In this document: positions 28,857-40,119 of the stretch, one piece after another
Numbering within the stretch: the stretch's first letter is position 1
Layout of the letters: each line of letters opens with the position of its first letter
From: Leptospira licerasiae serovar Varillal str. VAR 010
GTDB lineage: Bacteria > Spirochaetota > Leptospiria > Leptospirales > Leptospiraceae
Direction: 5' to 3'
Length of the DNA stretch: 64,000 nucleotides
NCBI RefSeq assembly: GCF_000244755.1
Contig: NZ_AHOO02000011.1
Coordinates: 152,001 to 216,000 of the forward strand
The notes under the pieces: generated by a model
Databases searched by the model: none
The model's input: only the letters and a program-made list of their open reading frames with translations
What the model was told of the DNA's origin: nothing
Made by a program: the position numbers and the translations under genes

Positions 28857-30220
28857 TTGAAGAGCCCCTCTAACTCTCTTAACGCGCTTATCCCTACGAT
28901 TTCCATTCCGGGGATTTTTTCAAGTTCTGCCAGATTCCCTTTAGGAAGAAATACTGTTTCGATCCCTACGCCTTTCAGTTCTTTCAAACGAAGAGAGACC
29001 TGTCCCACGGACCGGACTTCTCCGGATAATCCTACTTCTCCAATCACAGCAAAACCGGATTGGACCGGTCTTTCCGTATAACTGGAAAGTATAGAAGCAC
29101 AGATCGCAAGATCGAGTGCCGGTTCATCCACCTGCAATCCTCCTGCCAGGTTCCCGAATATATCACATTCCGATAATGTATGTCCTAAGTATTTTTCGAT
29201 GACTGCAGCAAGCAGGATAAGTCTACGAGTGTCTGGACCTTCCGCCATTCTTCTTGCTTGAGAATAATTGGTCCGACTCACCAAGGCTTGGACTTCTACA
29301 CTGAGGGCTCTACTTCCCTCTACAACGGAACTGATGACTGAACCGCTTTTTCCTTCCGTAAGAGAACTGATAAATACTCTTTGTCTGTCTTTTACTTCTT
29401 TTAATCCGGATTCCAACATTTCAAAAACGGCAAGGTCTCCAACCGCGCCGAATCTGTTCTTTACGGCACGAAGAAGTCTGAAATAATTCAGTTTGTCCCC
29501 TTCGAAGTACAATACCGTATCGACTAAATGTTCCAATACCTTAGGACCTGCGATCGCACCATCCTTGGTGATATGTCCCGTCATTACGATCGGGATTCCG
29601 GTTCGCTTCGCTGTTTCCAATAGAACTTGCGTACATTCTCTTAATTGTGTGACTGTACCCGCTTGATTTGGAAGAGCTTCTCTCGTAAGAGTTTGGATAG
29701 AATCTACGAATACTAGATCGGGGGCCACATCCTCGACCATTGCGGAAATATTTTCCGCATATGTTTCGGAGGAAAGAAGAAGGTTCTCCGATAGAACATT
29801 CATCCTTGCAGCTCTTAGTCCCACTTGAGCCGCAGATTCCTCGCCGGAGATGTATAATATTTTTCTTCCTTGAGAGATCATACTTCGGCTGATCTCTAAG
29901 ATGAGAGTGGACTTACCTACTCCAGGTTCACCGCCCACTAAGATCAAACTTCCCGGAACAAGTCCTCCGCCTAAAACCAAATCCAATTCGGAAAGACCTG
30001 AACTCAGACGTTTTGTATCGTCCGAAGGAATGGAATCTATAGGAACAGGTTCTTTATAGACCGCGGATTTTTTATAACTGGGAGAAGAAGAAAAACGATC
30101 CCCTCCCGATTCTTCCACAATCGTGTTCCATTTACCGCAGGATTCACATTTACCTGCCCAACGGGAAAATTCCTGTCCGCAGGATTGGCAAAGAAAGACT
30201 TTGGAAATTTTCTTTTTCAA
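28853..30220 (-). CDS. radA: DNA repair protein RadA
   Basis: 455 residues from a TTG overlapping the upstream stop (TTGA); a slightly longer TTG frame to 30250 is the alternative. RadA is a RecA-like helicase that drives branch migration in recombination. Zinc finger CQSCG and CESCGKWN at the N-terminus, Walker A GGEPGVGKST, the RadA-specific KNRFG motif, and a Lon-like C-terminal domain (GFAVIGEVGLSGEVR). It is coupled to genes on both sides. Confidence 0.95.
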   Translation of the reverse strand: MKKKISKVFLCQSCGQEFSRWAGKCESCGKWNTIVEESGGDRFSSSPSYKKSAVYKEPVPIDSIPSDDTKRLSSGLSELDLVLGGGLVPGSLILVGGEPGVGKSTLILEISRSMISQGRKILYISGEESAAQVGLRAARMNVLSENLLLSSETYAENISAMVEDVAPDLVFVDSIQTLTREALPNQAGTVTQLRECTQVLLETAKRTGIPIVMTGHITKDGAIAGPKVLEHLVDTVLYFEGDKLNYFRLLRAVKNRFGAVGDLAVFEMLESGLKEVKDRQRVFISSLTEGKSGSVISSVVEGSRALSVEVQALVSRTNYSQARRMAEGPDTRRLILLAAVIEKYLGHTLSECDIFGNLAGGLQVDEPALDLAICASILSSYTERPVQSGFAVIGEVGLSGEVRSVGQVSLRLKELKGVGIETVFLPKGNLAELEKIPGMEIVGISALRELEGLFK

Positions 30221-30912
30221 TGTTCGAATAAATTCTCCATTTGGAGCCAATCGATCTTATTGAATACGGGAAGGCATTGGAAGGCTTCTTGAGCGAGTTC
30301 GTATCTTCCTTCTCGGATGAGTATCTGAGTGAGTTTTTGGGAAAGAGAGATCAGGAACAAAACATCTCCCGACGCATATTCGATCTGTTCTTTAGTTAAA
30401 CTTTTTGCTCCCCAATCGGAGGACTGGTTTTTTTTGTCCAAGGTCTCGTCGAAAAATTCTCTGATGATATCTTTCAGACCATGTCTGTCGGTATATGTGC
30501 GAGCAAGTTTGGATCCGATCTTAGTGCAGAAAACTCCCTTGGTCAAGATCCCAAGTCTATATCTCAAGAATAGAGTATCCATACGAGCAAAATGGAATAC
30601 TTTTATAATATCGGGATTTTCAAATAATTTTTTGAGTAAAGGGGCCTCTTTTTGGTCCGGCAAAATTTGCACCAGGCTCACCCTATTTTTAGAATCGCAG
30701 ATCTGAACCACGCAAAGACGATCTCTTCTCGGGTTTAAACCCATCATTTCGCAATCTACTGCCAAATGATCTTCTTCTAAGTATTCTTTGAATCTTTCTT
30801 CGGAAAGATCCCCCGGAAATAGATCCGGTCTATTGTTCGCGCGGTTAGATGCCATAAAGCCAAAATAATCGAATAGGATCTCCGGTCCGCAAGAAAAGTC
30901 CGACCTCTCCAC
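30217..30912 (-). CDS. RNase D-like 3'-5' exonuclease (DEDD family)
   Basis: 231 residues from a GTG start; an ATG at 30855 is an alternative. The DEDD nuclease residues are in place: VDCEMMG (D53, E55), HFARMDTLFL (about 107-116), and YASGDVLFL near 190. It lacks the HRDC domains of full RNase D, so it is a single-domain version that trims RNA 3' ends. Next gene radA is coupled by 4 bp. Confidence 0.85.
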   Translation of the reverse strand: MERSDFSCGPEILFDYFGFMASNRANNRPDLFPGDLSEERFKEYLEEDHLAVDCEMMGLNPRRDRLCVVQICDSKNRVSLVQILPDQKEAPLLKKLFENPDIIKVFHFARMDTLFLRYRLGILTKGVFCTKIGSKLARTYTDRHGLKDIIREFFDETLDKKNQSSDWGAKSLTKEQIEYASGDVLFLISLSQKLTQILIREGRYELAQEAFQCLPVFNKIDWLQMENLFEH

Positions 30913-30961
30913 CGGTTTTTTTCCTTTTCTATCTTTCGAATCAGTAAACCATCGTCCCAGA

Positions 30962-32887
30962 ATGAAAGCAGTTTTGCGAACCCGTATCTATGAAGAAGAA
31001 CAAAAATCTCAATTCGAGTTTCCGGCTGGAAGAGCGGAGACCAAGAGCGATTGCGGGAATTATAAGTTTTCCTTTAAACTAGTCAAATCCCAGGGCAAAT
31101 CGACATACGCTCCCGTTTTAGAATGGATAGCGGAAAGAAGACCTCCCGCAGGTCTGGAACTTTTGACCCTGGAATGGGAACTTCCTTCTCATGGAATCAA
31201 AGAAGGTAGGATCTTTAGACATGGATACCAGTCCTGGAGCCTTTCCGCTTCCGAAAATTTAGAAGACGCGGATATTTCTCCTAAATTAGGATTTTTACAA
31301 TTCTCCCAAGAAAATATTTATTCAGAACATGAAGGAGAAGAAGGTAACTGGATCTCGGAAGCCTATGTTATCTTATTACCTAAGAACGAAGATCCCAAAT
31401 TTTTTGCAGGAGCAGTTTCCAAAGGAGAAGAAGGAGTAAAGTTTAAAATACTGACTTCTACTTCTTCCAAAAAAGCAGGAGAGAATTTTTTCAGCGGAGA
31501 TATTCGAGTGGTATACGATTTTTATCGCTTCGAAGATTTTAAAGGAAATAAACTACCCCTCACACAGATCCGTATTTCCAAGTTCGCGGGAGACGAAGCG
31601 ATCTTTATCAAAAATTATTTTTCGGAACTTGCAAAAAATCTAAAAGTAAAACTTCCGGAAACTCAAGTGCCTACGGGTTGGTGTTCTTGGTATCATTACT
31701 ATACTAAAATTTCGGAAAAGATCATTTTACAAAACTTAAAAGAACTTAGATCCAAAAATTTAGGATTAAAAGTTTTCCAAATAGACGACGGTTACCAAGC
31801 GGAGATCGGAGACTGGTTAGAAACAAACGATCGTTTTCCAGGCGGAATGGGTCTACTCGCAGAAGCGATCCGTTCCGAAAAATTACTCCCAGGGATATGG
31901 CTTGCCCCGTTCTTAGTTCGTAAAAAATCCAAATTTTTCCAAAAATTCCCCGAAGCGGTTTTAAAAGACAGGGATGGGAATCCGGTCCCTGCACTTTGGA
32001 ATCCGAATTGGGGAGTGGATTATACTTATTGTTTAGATGTAACGCATCCAGCCTCCAAGGAATTTATAGCCACGGTTTTCAAAACCATCGTAAAAGAATA
32101 CGGATACAAATACCTAAAATTAGACTTCTTGTATTCGGCATTATTGCCTGGCTGGACTTACGATCGTAACCTATCACCTCATACTCGTTATGCGGAAGCC
32201 ATAAAATTCATTCGAAAAGTGGTCGGAAAAGATATATTCATTCTGGGTTGTGGAGCACCAATGCTTCCTTCTATCGGACTATTCGATGCGATGAGAATTT
32301 CCTGCGATGTGGCGCCTTTCTGGTACAGAGAAAAATCCAGGATCTTAGTAAAGGATCGAAACGGACTCTGCACCGAAAGAGCTCTTATCAACGATATTAC
32401 CAGAGCTTCTATGCACAGAACGCTTTGGCTGAACGATCCGGATTGTCTTTTGGTCCGCAAAAAGAAAAACAGCATGACCGAAGCACAAACTAAGATTATG
32501 GCAAGCATCATGTCCGTCTCCGGAGGAATGTTATTCGTTTCGGACGATCTATCTCTGGTTAACGAAGATCGTTTGGAATTATTACAAAAAAGTTTGGCGC
32601 TCCAATCCAAGTGTAGGAGTAAAACTCCTCTTCCTGTGGGACTCGGGACTGAGTTTTTCCCGAACGCTCTCTACAATCCTTCCGGCTATTTAGGGATTTG
32701 GAATCCAAGCGACGAGAAAAAAGAGATATCTCTTTCCTTATTCTTCCCTTGGGACAAAAAGAATTCCATAGATTATTGGACCGGAAAAAAACCTGAGTCT
32801 TTGGAAATAGATTCCCGTAAAAAAATTCTCAAAATTGAAATGGAACCTTGGTCCACGGTGGTCCTACATTCCGGAAAACAAAGTTGA
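30962..32887 (+). CDS. Alpha-galactosidase, glycoside hydrolase family 36
   Basis: 641 residues. After a beta-sandwich domain, a (beta/alpha)8 barrel begins near 235 (GWCSWYHYY, FQIDDGYQAEIGDW). The presumed nucleophile is D388 in YLKLDFLY and the acid/base residue D449 in RISCDVAPFW, both at family positions. No signal peptide is seen, so the enzyme should act in the cytoplasm on alpha-galactosides. This is notable because leptospires live mainly on fatty acids. The family contains related activities such as raffinose synthase, so the substrate is not certain. Confidence 0.8.
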   Translation: MKAVLRTRIYEEEQKSQFEFPAGRAETKSDCGNYKFSFKLVKSQGKSTYAPVLEWIAERRPPAGLELLTLEWELPSHGIKEGRIFRHGYQSWSLSASENLEDADISPKLGFLQFSQENIYSEHEGEEGNWISEAYVILLPKNEDPKFFAGAVSKGEEGVKFKILTSTSSKKAGENFFSGDIRVVYDFYRFEDFKGNKLPLTQIRISKFAGDEAIFIKNYFSELAKNLKVKLPETQVPTGWCSWYHYYTKISEKIILQNLKELRSKNLGLKVFQIDDGYQAEIGDWLETNDRFPGGMGLLAEAIRSEKLLPGIWLAPFLVRKKSKFFQKFPEAVLKDRDGNPVPALWNPNWGVDYTYCLDVTHPASKEFIATVFKTIVKEYGYKYLKLDFLYSALLPGWTYDRNLSPHTRYAEAIKFIRKVVGKDIFILGCGAPMLPSIGLFDAMRISCDVAPFWYREKSRILVKDRNGLCTERALINDITRASMHRTLWLNDPDCLLVRKKKNSMTEAQTKIMASIMSVSGGMLFVSDDLSLVNEDRLELLQKSLALQSKCRSKTPLPVGLGTEFFPNALYNPSGYLGIWNPSDEKKEISLSLFFPWDKKNSIDYWTGKKPESLEIDSRKKILKIEMEPWSTVVLHSGKQS

Positions 32888-32973
32888 CTCTTACTGAATT
32901 CAGGAAGAGAATAGGCGCGAACGTGTCAGAAACTTTCTTCCAAGATTCGGAAGAGCAAAGGCGAGGTACATCG

Positions 32974-33435
32974 ATGAAATTTTTTCACAAAATTCTGGGA
33001 GCGGGTTTCCTAACATTCGGGATCCTACTCTCCCAAAATTGTTTTATAGATTCCATTTCAAATTCACTTTCTAAATCTTCGGATTCACTACAAAGTATTT
33101 CCAATGCTGTGGTATCCGTAGTTTCTTCCGTTTCCTCCTCTTCCAAGGACGAGGCTGCGGAAAAAAAAGGATATAAAAGAGATGTGGAAAATCTTACCGC
33201 TTTCTATCTACAGACCGGATCCACTCGTTCTTCCGAATTCGAATCCGATCTCGCGGAACTCGCTTCTAAAAACGGAGTGATCAACTGGAAAAATTCGGAG
33301 AGCACTTATGTTTCCATCGGAAGAGGACTCAAAAAAGCCGGAGTTAGCGAAGAAGGTTTTAAAAACTTTGCTGCTAACGTAAATTTCAAACCGCCAATTG
33401 TAAAAGCTTTGGAAAGAGGTTATCTTTCCCTTTAA
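32974..33435 (+). CDS. Putative lipoprotein of unknown function
   Basis: 153 residues from the ATG at 32974, with GAGGT ahead. The signal peptide ends in the lipobox ILLSQNC (about C23). A serine-rich stretch follows (about 28-60), then a small helical domain with KRDVENLTAFYLQTGSTRSS and VSIGRGLKKAGVSEEGFKNF. Not recognised beyond being an exported, lipid-anchored protein. It shares a transcript with the downstream DUF4105 gene, whose TTG start follows at once. Confidence 0.65.
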   Translation: MKFFHKILGAGFLTFGILLSQNCFIDSISNSLSKSSDSLQSISNAVVSVVSSVSSSSKDEAAEKKGYKRDVENLTAFYLQTGSTRSSEFESDLAELASKNGVINWKNSESTYVSIGRGLKKAGVSEEGFKNFAANVNFKPPIVKALERGYLSL

Positions 33436-33436
33436 T

Positions 33437-35278
33437 TTGAGATCGAGTATATATAAGCGGCTCTTTTATAAGAGTCGCTTCTTTCTTCTTTTTTTACTTT
33501 TTCCCTTTACCACTCTTCATTCCGAAGATCCATATCTCGATTTCATATATGTGGATGCAAATACTGGACAATCCAGTGGAGGACATTCCGCTCTTAGATT
33601 CGATGATACAGTTATTCATTTCCAATACTATCCCGACGAAATATTCAGAGTGGTCCGCGAATCTTACGATAGATTTTCCTATTCCTATAATACCTATTCC
33701 AATCGAACGAGCAAGATCGCTCGAGTGGCAATCTCCGAAAGAGATCTGGACAAGATCCGAACTGGTTTTGAAAAATTGGCGCTTATTCAATTCAAGCATA
33801 TTAAAAATTTGGAATCTATTCGGGCGGACGTACAATTCTTAAAAGAAATCCAAAAACCTGAAAAAAATATCAAGATCAGAACATTCGGTTATTTCAAAAA
33901 AGGAGAAGGCCCTAAACCTTCCTCTTTAAAGGAAGAATTAGACTCTATCCTCGGTAAAGGTTGGCTCGGAAAAACTCGGACTCGGATCAAACAGGAATTA
34001 TACTCGGCAGTCATCGAAGGAAAATTTATATTATTCTCCGAGGCTCCTGCTGTCCAAAACGGGATCTATCCATTTTATAAAGAAGGAGTATCTTCTTGGT
34101 TTTTACCGAGATTAGAAAAACTTTCCGTTTTAGAGATCCTGGATGCAGGATACTCTTTAGATCCTGAAACGATATTTCTATCTTCAGGAGTTTCTTTAAG
34201 CGAAGAAGAAAAAGCAAAACTTATCTCTCTCAGAGAATCGCTGAAACTTTCCATTATAGAACTAATCCAAGAAGAAAATTCAAACTGGGGTCACGGTATA
34301 CTCGTCAACCTGGCAAGATTTTTAGTTTTAGAGAAAAGTATCCAAGAACAGAGGCCTTATTTTTTAGTCACTTTCCCTGAATCAGTTTCACAGATCACTC
34401 CTACCACATGGTCCAAAGACAAAAAAAGTGTAGAGGCAAGTTCGGATTTATTATTAGAGGCTTCTAAAACGTTTAGAGAAGAAAGGCTAAAATCGGAAAA
34501 TCTCACCGAGGAAAATTATCTCACCTGGGAAGATCTAGAGAATCGAGACTGGGAATTGAGAACTGGATTAAGCAGAGGAATTTCCATACGAAATACTTTT
34601 GATCGACTCTCACCGGATCTTTCCGGAAACTTTGTATTCTCATTTCCGACCCCGGGACCCGAGATTATCTCGGAAAACTTACGACTTTCGAAAAAAGAAG
34701 AGTCCATATATTATGAGAACCTAAAACGTTTTTATACTTTCAAACTGATCACTAAAAACTGCACTTCTGAGATTTTCGACTCTTTGGAATTTATTCTAAA
34801 TGAACAAGAATACCAAAACGTTCTGGGAAATAGAATAGATCCTCATTCTTCTCTCACTTTTATCCCATTTATCGCGTACGATTCGATTAAGGAAAAATGG
34901 AAGGTCAAAGAGGAAACCTTGGAACTTTCTCATAGAAAGGCATCTTTGGAAAAAATCTACGGATCGGCCCCCAAGTGGAAGTCTTATCTAAAGGAATCCA
35001 ATGTTTTCAGTTCCAGCATATATAGGCCCAACCCTGATGATTCCAGTTTCATATTTTTTACGGATGATATAGTTCTACTTAGGCCGATCTATGGGATTGT
35101 AAATTTGGGCTGGGGGATCGGAAATTTTGCTGCAGGGATTTTTACCAGTCCGTTCGACAAGGGCAAAAGAGTAACGAACGGACTTCAGTCAGCATTCTTC
35201 TCCTTGCCTGAATTATTCTTTTTTAATATTCGAAAAGGCACCTTTCCGGGAGCGAAACCGAATCGATCAGAAAAGAAA

Positions 35279-35296
<18 letters not shown>
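33437..35296 (+). CDS. DUF4105 (Lnb N-terminal-type) exported protein
   Basis: 619 residues from a TTG start with a signal peptide (FFLLFLLFPFTTLHS). The opening DFIYVDANTGQSSGGHSALRF and the later KLITKNCTSEIFDSLEF are the histidine- and NCT-containing motifs of DUF4105, a cysteine-peptidase-like fold also found at the front of lacto-N-biosidase-type proteins. Its role is not known. Adjacent to a lipoprotein, it may be an envelope processing enzyme, an inference from fold. Confidence 0.65.
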
Positions 35297-36382
<1,086 letters not shown>

Positions 36383-37198
36383 CTAATCGATCCTAGAAAA
36401 TTCCCTGGTCTCGGAAATTCTGGCAACCATAGAATCATACTGTTCGTCAAACAAGGATTTTTCGAGATACGGATTAGTCGCGGACACCATTTCTCCGTAA
36501 CTCCAAGAGTATACTGCAGAGGTCTGACGATCTAAAATTTTTCCGGAATGGATAGCTCCGGAGAGAGATCTCAGATTTTCTTTTTTAAAACATCTGAGTA
36601 GTGCCCTAAATTCCCCCTCTTTTTCCGGAGACAAGTATCTGAAATTTTTATGAAATAGAACTGCGTCGTGAAAATATTCCGGAATATTAAAAGCACCCGC
36701 TGCTCCGATTTTTCCCGAAAGTAAGCGGATAAAAGAAGTGATCTCGTTCATTATATTCAGGCCCGGATACTCCTGACCTTCGAATAATTTTTTCTTTTCT
36801 CCCAATTTTCCGAGCCTTACGTTTTGACTTAATAGCCAATCTATATATATCATGGGAAAAGATTCGTTTATTTTTTTGAAAAGAAAATCGGAGAACTTCA
36901 AACGCATATGCACCAAAGTTTCGTTCTCTTCCGTTTTAATGTAGATACGATTATCCACTTCCGAGATCCCATGGATTTCTAATTTAGTTTCTTGGAATCC
37001 CCGGAACTTCAACATTTCGAACATCCCGGATTGTTCCAAAAGTTCCTGCACTTCCTTAGCGGAGAATCTATTGAATAAAGTATCTTCTATCCCTAAATGT
37101 GTTTTGAATTCCCTGTTTACGTCGATGAGACCTAATGCCTCCGGATCGATATAACTCTGACCCGATGTGGATTTATCTGAACCGGAAAATATACTCAT
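36383..37198 (-). CDS. Unknown protein coupled to a PP2C response regulator
   Basis: 271 residues, soluble, no signal peptide, not recognised. Mixed alpha/beta with a beta-rich part near 65-100 (LEIHGISEVDNRIYIKTEENE) and a helical C-terminus. Its stop is next to the start of the receiver-PP2C gene, and its start lies 4 bp after the HDAC-like gene stop, so all three form one operon. It may be a signalling partner; nothing in the sequence proves this. Confidence 0.55.
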   Translation of the reverse strand: MSIFSGSDKSTSGQSYIDPEALGLIDVNREFKTHLGIEDTLFNRFSAKEVQELLEQSGMFEMLKFRGFQETKLEIHGISEVDNRIYIKTEENETLVHMRLKFSDFLFKKINESFPMIYIDWLLSQNVRLGKLGEKKKLFEGQEYPGLNIMNEITSFIRLLSGKIGAAGAFNIPEYFHDAVLFHKNFRYLSPEKEGEFRALLRCFKKENLRSLSGAIHSGKILDRQTSAVYSWSYGEMVSATNPYLEKSLFDEQYDSMVARISETREFSRID

Positions 37199-37202
37199 GT
37201 AA

Positions 37203-38210
37203 TTAAATTAAAGAAGCGAAAACCCTGATCGTATTAAAATGGATACGTACAGTGTCATGGAAATTTCTTGCGTAACCGCCTGCAGGCATAACTACCACAG
37301 GAATATCCAAAGAATCCGCAAAAGTTTTCACCATCTTATCTCTTGCCTTCAACCCATCAAAAGTAAGCTTAAGATCCCCAAGAGAATCATCCTCGAAAGG
37401 ATCCGCACCAGCGAAATAATAGATCAGATCCGGTTTGAATTCCTTTCGGATCTTCTCTAGTCCTTGTTCCAAACTTGAAAGATAAGTTTTATCATTAGCC
37501 CCTTTATCCAAAGGTACATCCAGATTGGACTTCTCTTTTTTAGGATATAAATCTTCTTGGTGCATGGAAAAAGTCCAAACGGAAGGGTCTCCGTGAAAAA
37601 TTTTAGCGTTCCCATTCCCTTGGTGAAGATCTAGATCGATAAATAAAACCTTTCGTTCCGGATGTTTTTGCAGATATAGTTTCGCAGCGATTGCGGCGTC
37701 GTTCAAATAACAAAAACCTTCCGCACGATCCGGCATACTATGGTGAAAACCGCCGCCGATATGGTACACATATTTATAATTTTCGGTCATCTCTGTCGCA
37801 AGAATGGTCCCTCCCACTCCTAAACAAAAACTCCTGACCATGGTTTGGTTGAGGGGAAGTTCCGAATACATGGTCCGGTCCGTATATCGCAAATTCATAA
37901 AATCGGAAATGAATTCCGGAGTATGGACTAGGCTTAATTCTTCCTCTCCAACCGGGGCCGGCTGAAGGGCAGGCAAAGAAGAAAGTTTAGGATCTTCCTT
38001 GACTTGATTGTATATCATTGCGTATTTACGTGCGGGGAATACGTGGGGACCAAGGTCCATATTGTATTCCGGATGATAAACTAGAGCGAGCCGTTCTAAC
38101 AGTTGGCGCAATTGGGCGTGCCTTTTTTTTCCCAAGCTTACCCTTCCGTTTCGCCCCGTAAAGAACGAAATAGCATTCTTAAATACGTCCAAATTTTCGG
38201 AGGTTCCCAT
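37203..38210 (-). CDS. Histone deacetylase superfamily protein (AcuC/HDAC-like)
   Basis: 335 residues as drawn. The zinc-hydrolase motifs are all present: GGGFHHSMPDRAEGFCYLND (H156-H157), DLDLHQGNG (D192, D194, H196), and the second metal ligand in FAGADPFEDD. Bacterial relatives deacetylate proteins such as acetyl-CoA synthetase, polyamines or other small molecules. The ATG at 38210 is 2 bp from the divergent pyruvate kinase start; a TTG at 38111 with AAGG ahead, starting MRQLLERLALVYHPEY, fits the family better and would leave room for promoters. Exact start uncertain. Confidence 0.85.
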   Translation of the reverse strand: MGTSENLDVFKNAISFFTGRNGRVSLGKKRHAQLRQLLERLALVYHPEYNMDLGPHVFPARKYAMIYNQVKEDPKLSSLPALQPAPVGEEELSLVHTPEFISDFMNLRYTDRTMYSELPLNQTMVRSFCLGVGGTILATEMTENYKYVYHIGGGFHHSMPDRAEGFCYLNDAAIAAKLYLQKHPERKVLFIDLDLHQGNGNAKIFHGDPSVWTFSMHQEDLYPKKEKSNLDVPLDKGANDKTYLSSLEQGLEKIRKEFKPDLIYYFAGADPFEDDSLGDLKLTFDGLKARDKMVKTFADSLDIPVVVMPAGGYARNFHDTVRIHFNTIRVFASLI

Positions 38211-38212
38211 TC

Positions 38213-39637
38213 ATGTTTAGCCCGGAAAAAAAAACCAAAATGGTCTGCACCATCGGCCCTTCTTCCTCAGATGAAAATATTATCACTTCACTTCTCCGAG
38301 CCGGAATGGACATCGCGAGAATGAATTTCTCTCACGGCACTCACGAAGTTCACAAAAAAGTTTTCGAAACTTTGCGAAAATGTGAATCCGATTCCGGCGT
38401 TCCTTTAGGCATCATGGCGGATCTGCAAGGGCCAAAAATCAGGACCGGAAAACTCCGGGTTCCCCAAATCGAATTGGAAAAGGGAAACAAGATCAGACTT
38501 TTACCCGACGCGGAATACTTAGGGGACTCCGAGGCGATCGGCACTACCTACCCTGCCATGATAGAAGATCTTCGTTCGGGAGACAAACTATTAGTAGATG
38601 ACGGTAAACTCGTACTAGAAGTCGAATCCAAATCAAGCAAAGAAGCTCTTTTAAAAGTTATAATCGGGGGAATTCTAAAAAGCAACAAAGGAATTAATTT
38701 ACCGGGAACTCCTATCTCTGCGCCCGCACTTTCCGAAAAAGATCTGCAAGATCTTAAGTTTGCGTTAAATTTAGGAGTGGATTACGTCGCATTAAGTTTC
38801 GTAAGACGAGCTTCCGACCTAGAACTTGCTAGAGAAATGATGAGAGGGACCCAAACCGGGCTCATCGCCAAAATAGAAAGACCGGAAGCGATCCGCAATA
38901 TTGACGAAATTTTAGAAGCAGCTGACGGGATCATGATCGCAAGAGGAGATTTAGGAGTAGAAGTGGAAACAGAAAGAGTTCCGGTTTTACAAAAAGAACT
39001 CATCTATAAGGCGAACAGAGCAGGCAAACCGGTAATCACCGCCACCCAAATGTTGGAATCCATGGTGGATAATCCAAGACCTACTAGAGCGGAAGCAAGC
39101 GATGTCGCAAACGCAGTCATGGATGGAACGGACGCCGTCATGTTATCCGGAGAATCCGCGAGCGGAAAATATCCTGTGGAATCCGCAGAAATGATGGCGA
39201 AGATCCTAAGAGAAACGGAAAACTTAGATCGGATTTACGAGATCCATTGGAATTTAAAAAAATCCGAATTAGAAATAGAAAGAGCGGCGCTTGGTTCTGC
39301 CGCTAGAGAGATCGCTCATAGTATCAACGCGAAAGCGATCGTGAATTTTACGAGAAGCGGATATTCGGCTCTTATTACTTCAGAGATGAGACCTAAGGTC
39401 CCTATTCTTTCCTTTACTCCTTATTTGGCGACTGCAAGAAAAATGAAATTATACCGAGGAGTACAACCTTATGTAATGCCGTTTATGGAAACTTTTTTCG
39501 ACATGATCCGCTATATGGAGACTAAACTTCCGGAAGATGGAATGCTGACCGCGGGAGATATAGTTGTTATTCTTTCCGGTGCGCCGGGCGGAGAAGCTAA
39601 GTCCGTGGACTTTTTACAAATTTATAAAATACGATAA
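38213..39637 (+). CDS. pyk: Pyruvate kinase
   Basis: 474 residues, normal length. It makes pyruvate and ATP from phosphoenolpyruvate and ADP in the cytoplasm. Signatures include VCTIGPSSSD, MNFSHGTHE, the catalytic IMIARGDLGVEV, and TATQMLESMVDNPRPTRAEA. The ribosome site GGAGG lies inside the first codons of the divergent HDAC-like gene if that gene starts at 38210. Confidence 0.96.
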   Translation: MFSPEKKTKMVCTIGPSSSDENIITSLLRAGMDIARMNFSHGTHEVHKKVFETLRKCESDSGVPLGIMADLQGPKIRTGKLRVPQIELEKGNKIRLLPDAEYLGDSEAIGTTYPAMIEDLRSGDKLLVDDGKLVLEVESKSSKEALLKVIIGGILKSNKGINLPGTPISAPALSEKDLQDLKFALNLGVDYVALSFVRRASDLELAREMMRGTQTGLIAKIERPEAIRNIDEILEAADGIMIARGDLGVEVETERVPVLQKELIYKANRAGKPVITATQMLESMVDNPRPTRAEASDVANAVMDGTDAVMLSGESASGKYPVESAEMMAKILRETENLDRIYEIHWNLKKSELEIERAALGSAAREIAHSINAKAIVNFTRSGYSALITSEMRPKVPILSFTPYLATARKMKLYRGVQPYVMPFMETFFDMIRYMETKLPEDGMLTAGDIVVILSGAPGGEAKSVDFLQIYKIR

Positions 39638-39717
39638 AGTCCAAAAACGGACATATATCAATCCGTGAATCACGATTTTTACTTTTTATTCCGGAAGAAG
39701 AGGATAAAGAATCGTTC

Positions 39718-40119
39718 ATGAACAAATATATACTGAGTTGGTTCCTACTTCTTTTTGCCGCGCTGTTGAACGCAGCCATCCGAGAATTGGCTTATAAGGA
39801 TTTTTTCGAAGAACATCTATCTCACCAGATCTCGGTTTTTACGGGACTTTTGCTTATCTCCATACCGATATTGTATATTTCCAAAAAGTGGCCGTTCAAA
39901 GACAAGGTCCAAGCCTTTCAAGTGGGACTTATCTGGTGTTTTATGACGGATCTTTTTGAATTTTTAATGTTCCTTCGGGTTTCCGAAAATCCATATAAGG
40001 ATTTCCTAAAGGTCCATAATATTTTTGCCGGGGAATTTTGGATACTGATCCTGATCTGGCTAATAATCTGCCCTGTATTGTTTTACAGATCTAATTCCAA
40101 GTCGATCAAGATCGATTAA
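39718..40119 (+). CDS. Small membrane protein of unknown function
   Basis: 133 residues with four predicted membrane helices (about 5-25, 38-56, 67-88, 104-125). Not recognised. It is preceded by a GAGGA-like site about 20 bp upstream and lies 80 bp after pyk. Its stop shares bases with the convergent MscS stop (TTAA). Confidence 0.6.
   Translation: MNKYILSWFLLLFAALLNAAIRELAYKDFFEEHLSHQISVFTGLLLISIPILYISKKWPFKDKVQAFQVGLIWCFMTDLFEFLMFLRVSENPYKDFLKVHNIFAGEFWILILIWLIICPVLFYRSNSKSIKID

Noticed and set aside
30250..30912. RNase D gene as full-length Rnd
   Set aside because: The protein has only the exonuclease domain and no HRDC domain, so I do not use the symbol rnd.
32610..32632. TGTAGGAG...CTCCT inside the alpha-galactosidase gene, like the repeat centre
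   Set aside because: No repeat arms beside it and the protein reading frame is normal, so I do not count it as a repeat copy.
39638..39700. Terminator after pyk
   Set aside because: GTCC/GGAC and GTGA/TCAC stems are only 4 bp; too weak to report as a terminator.
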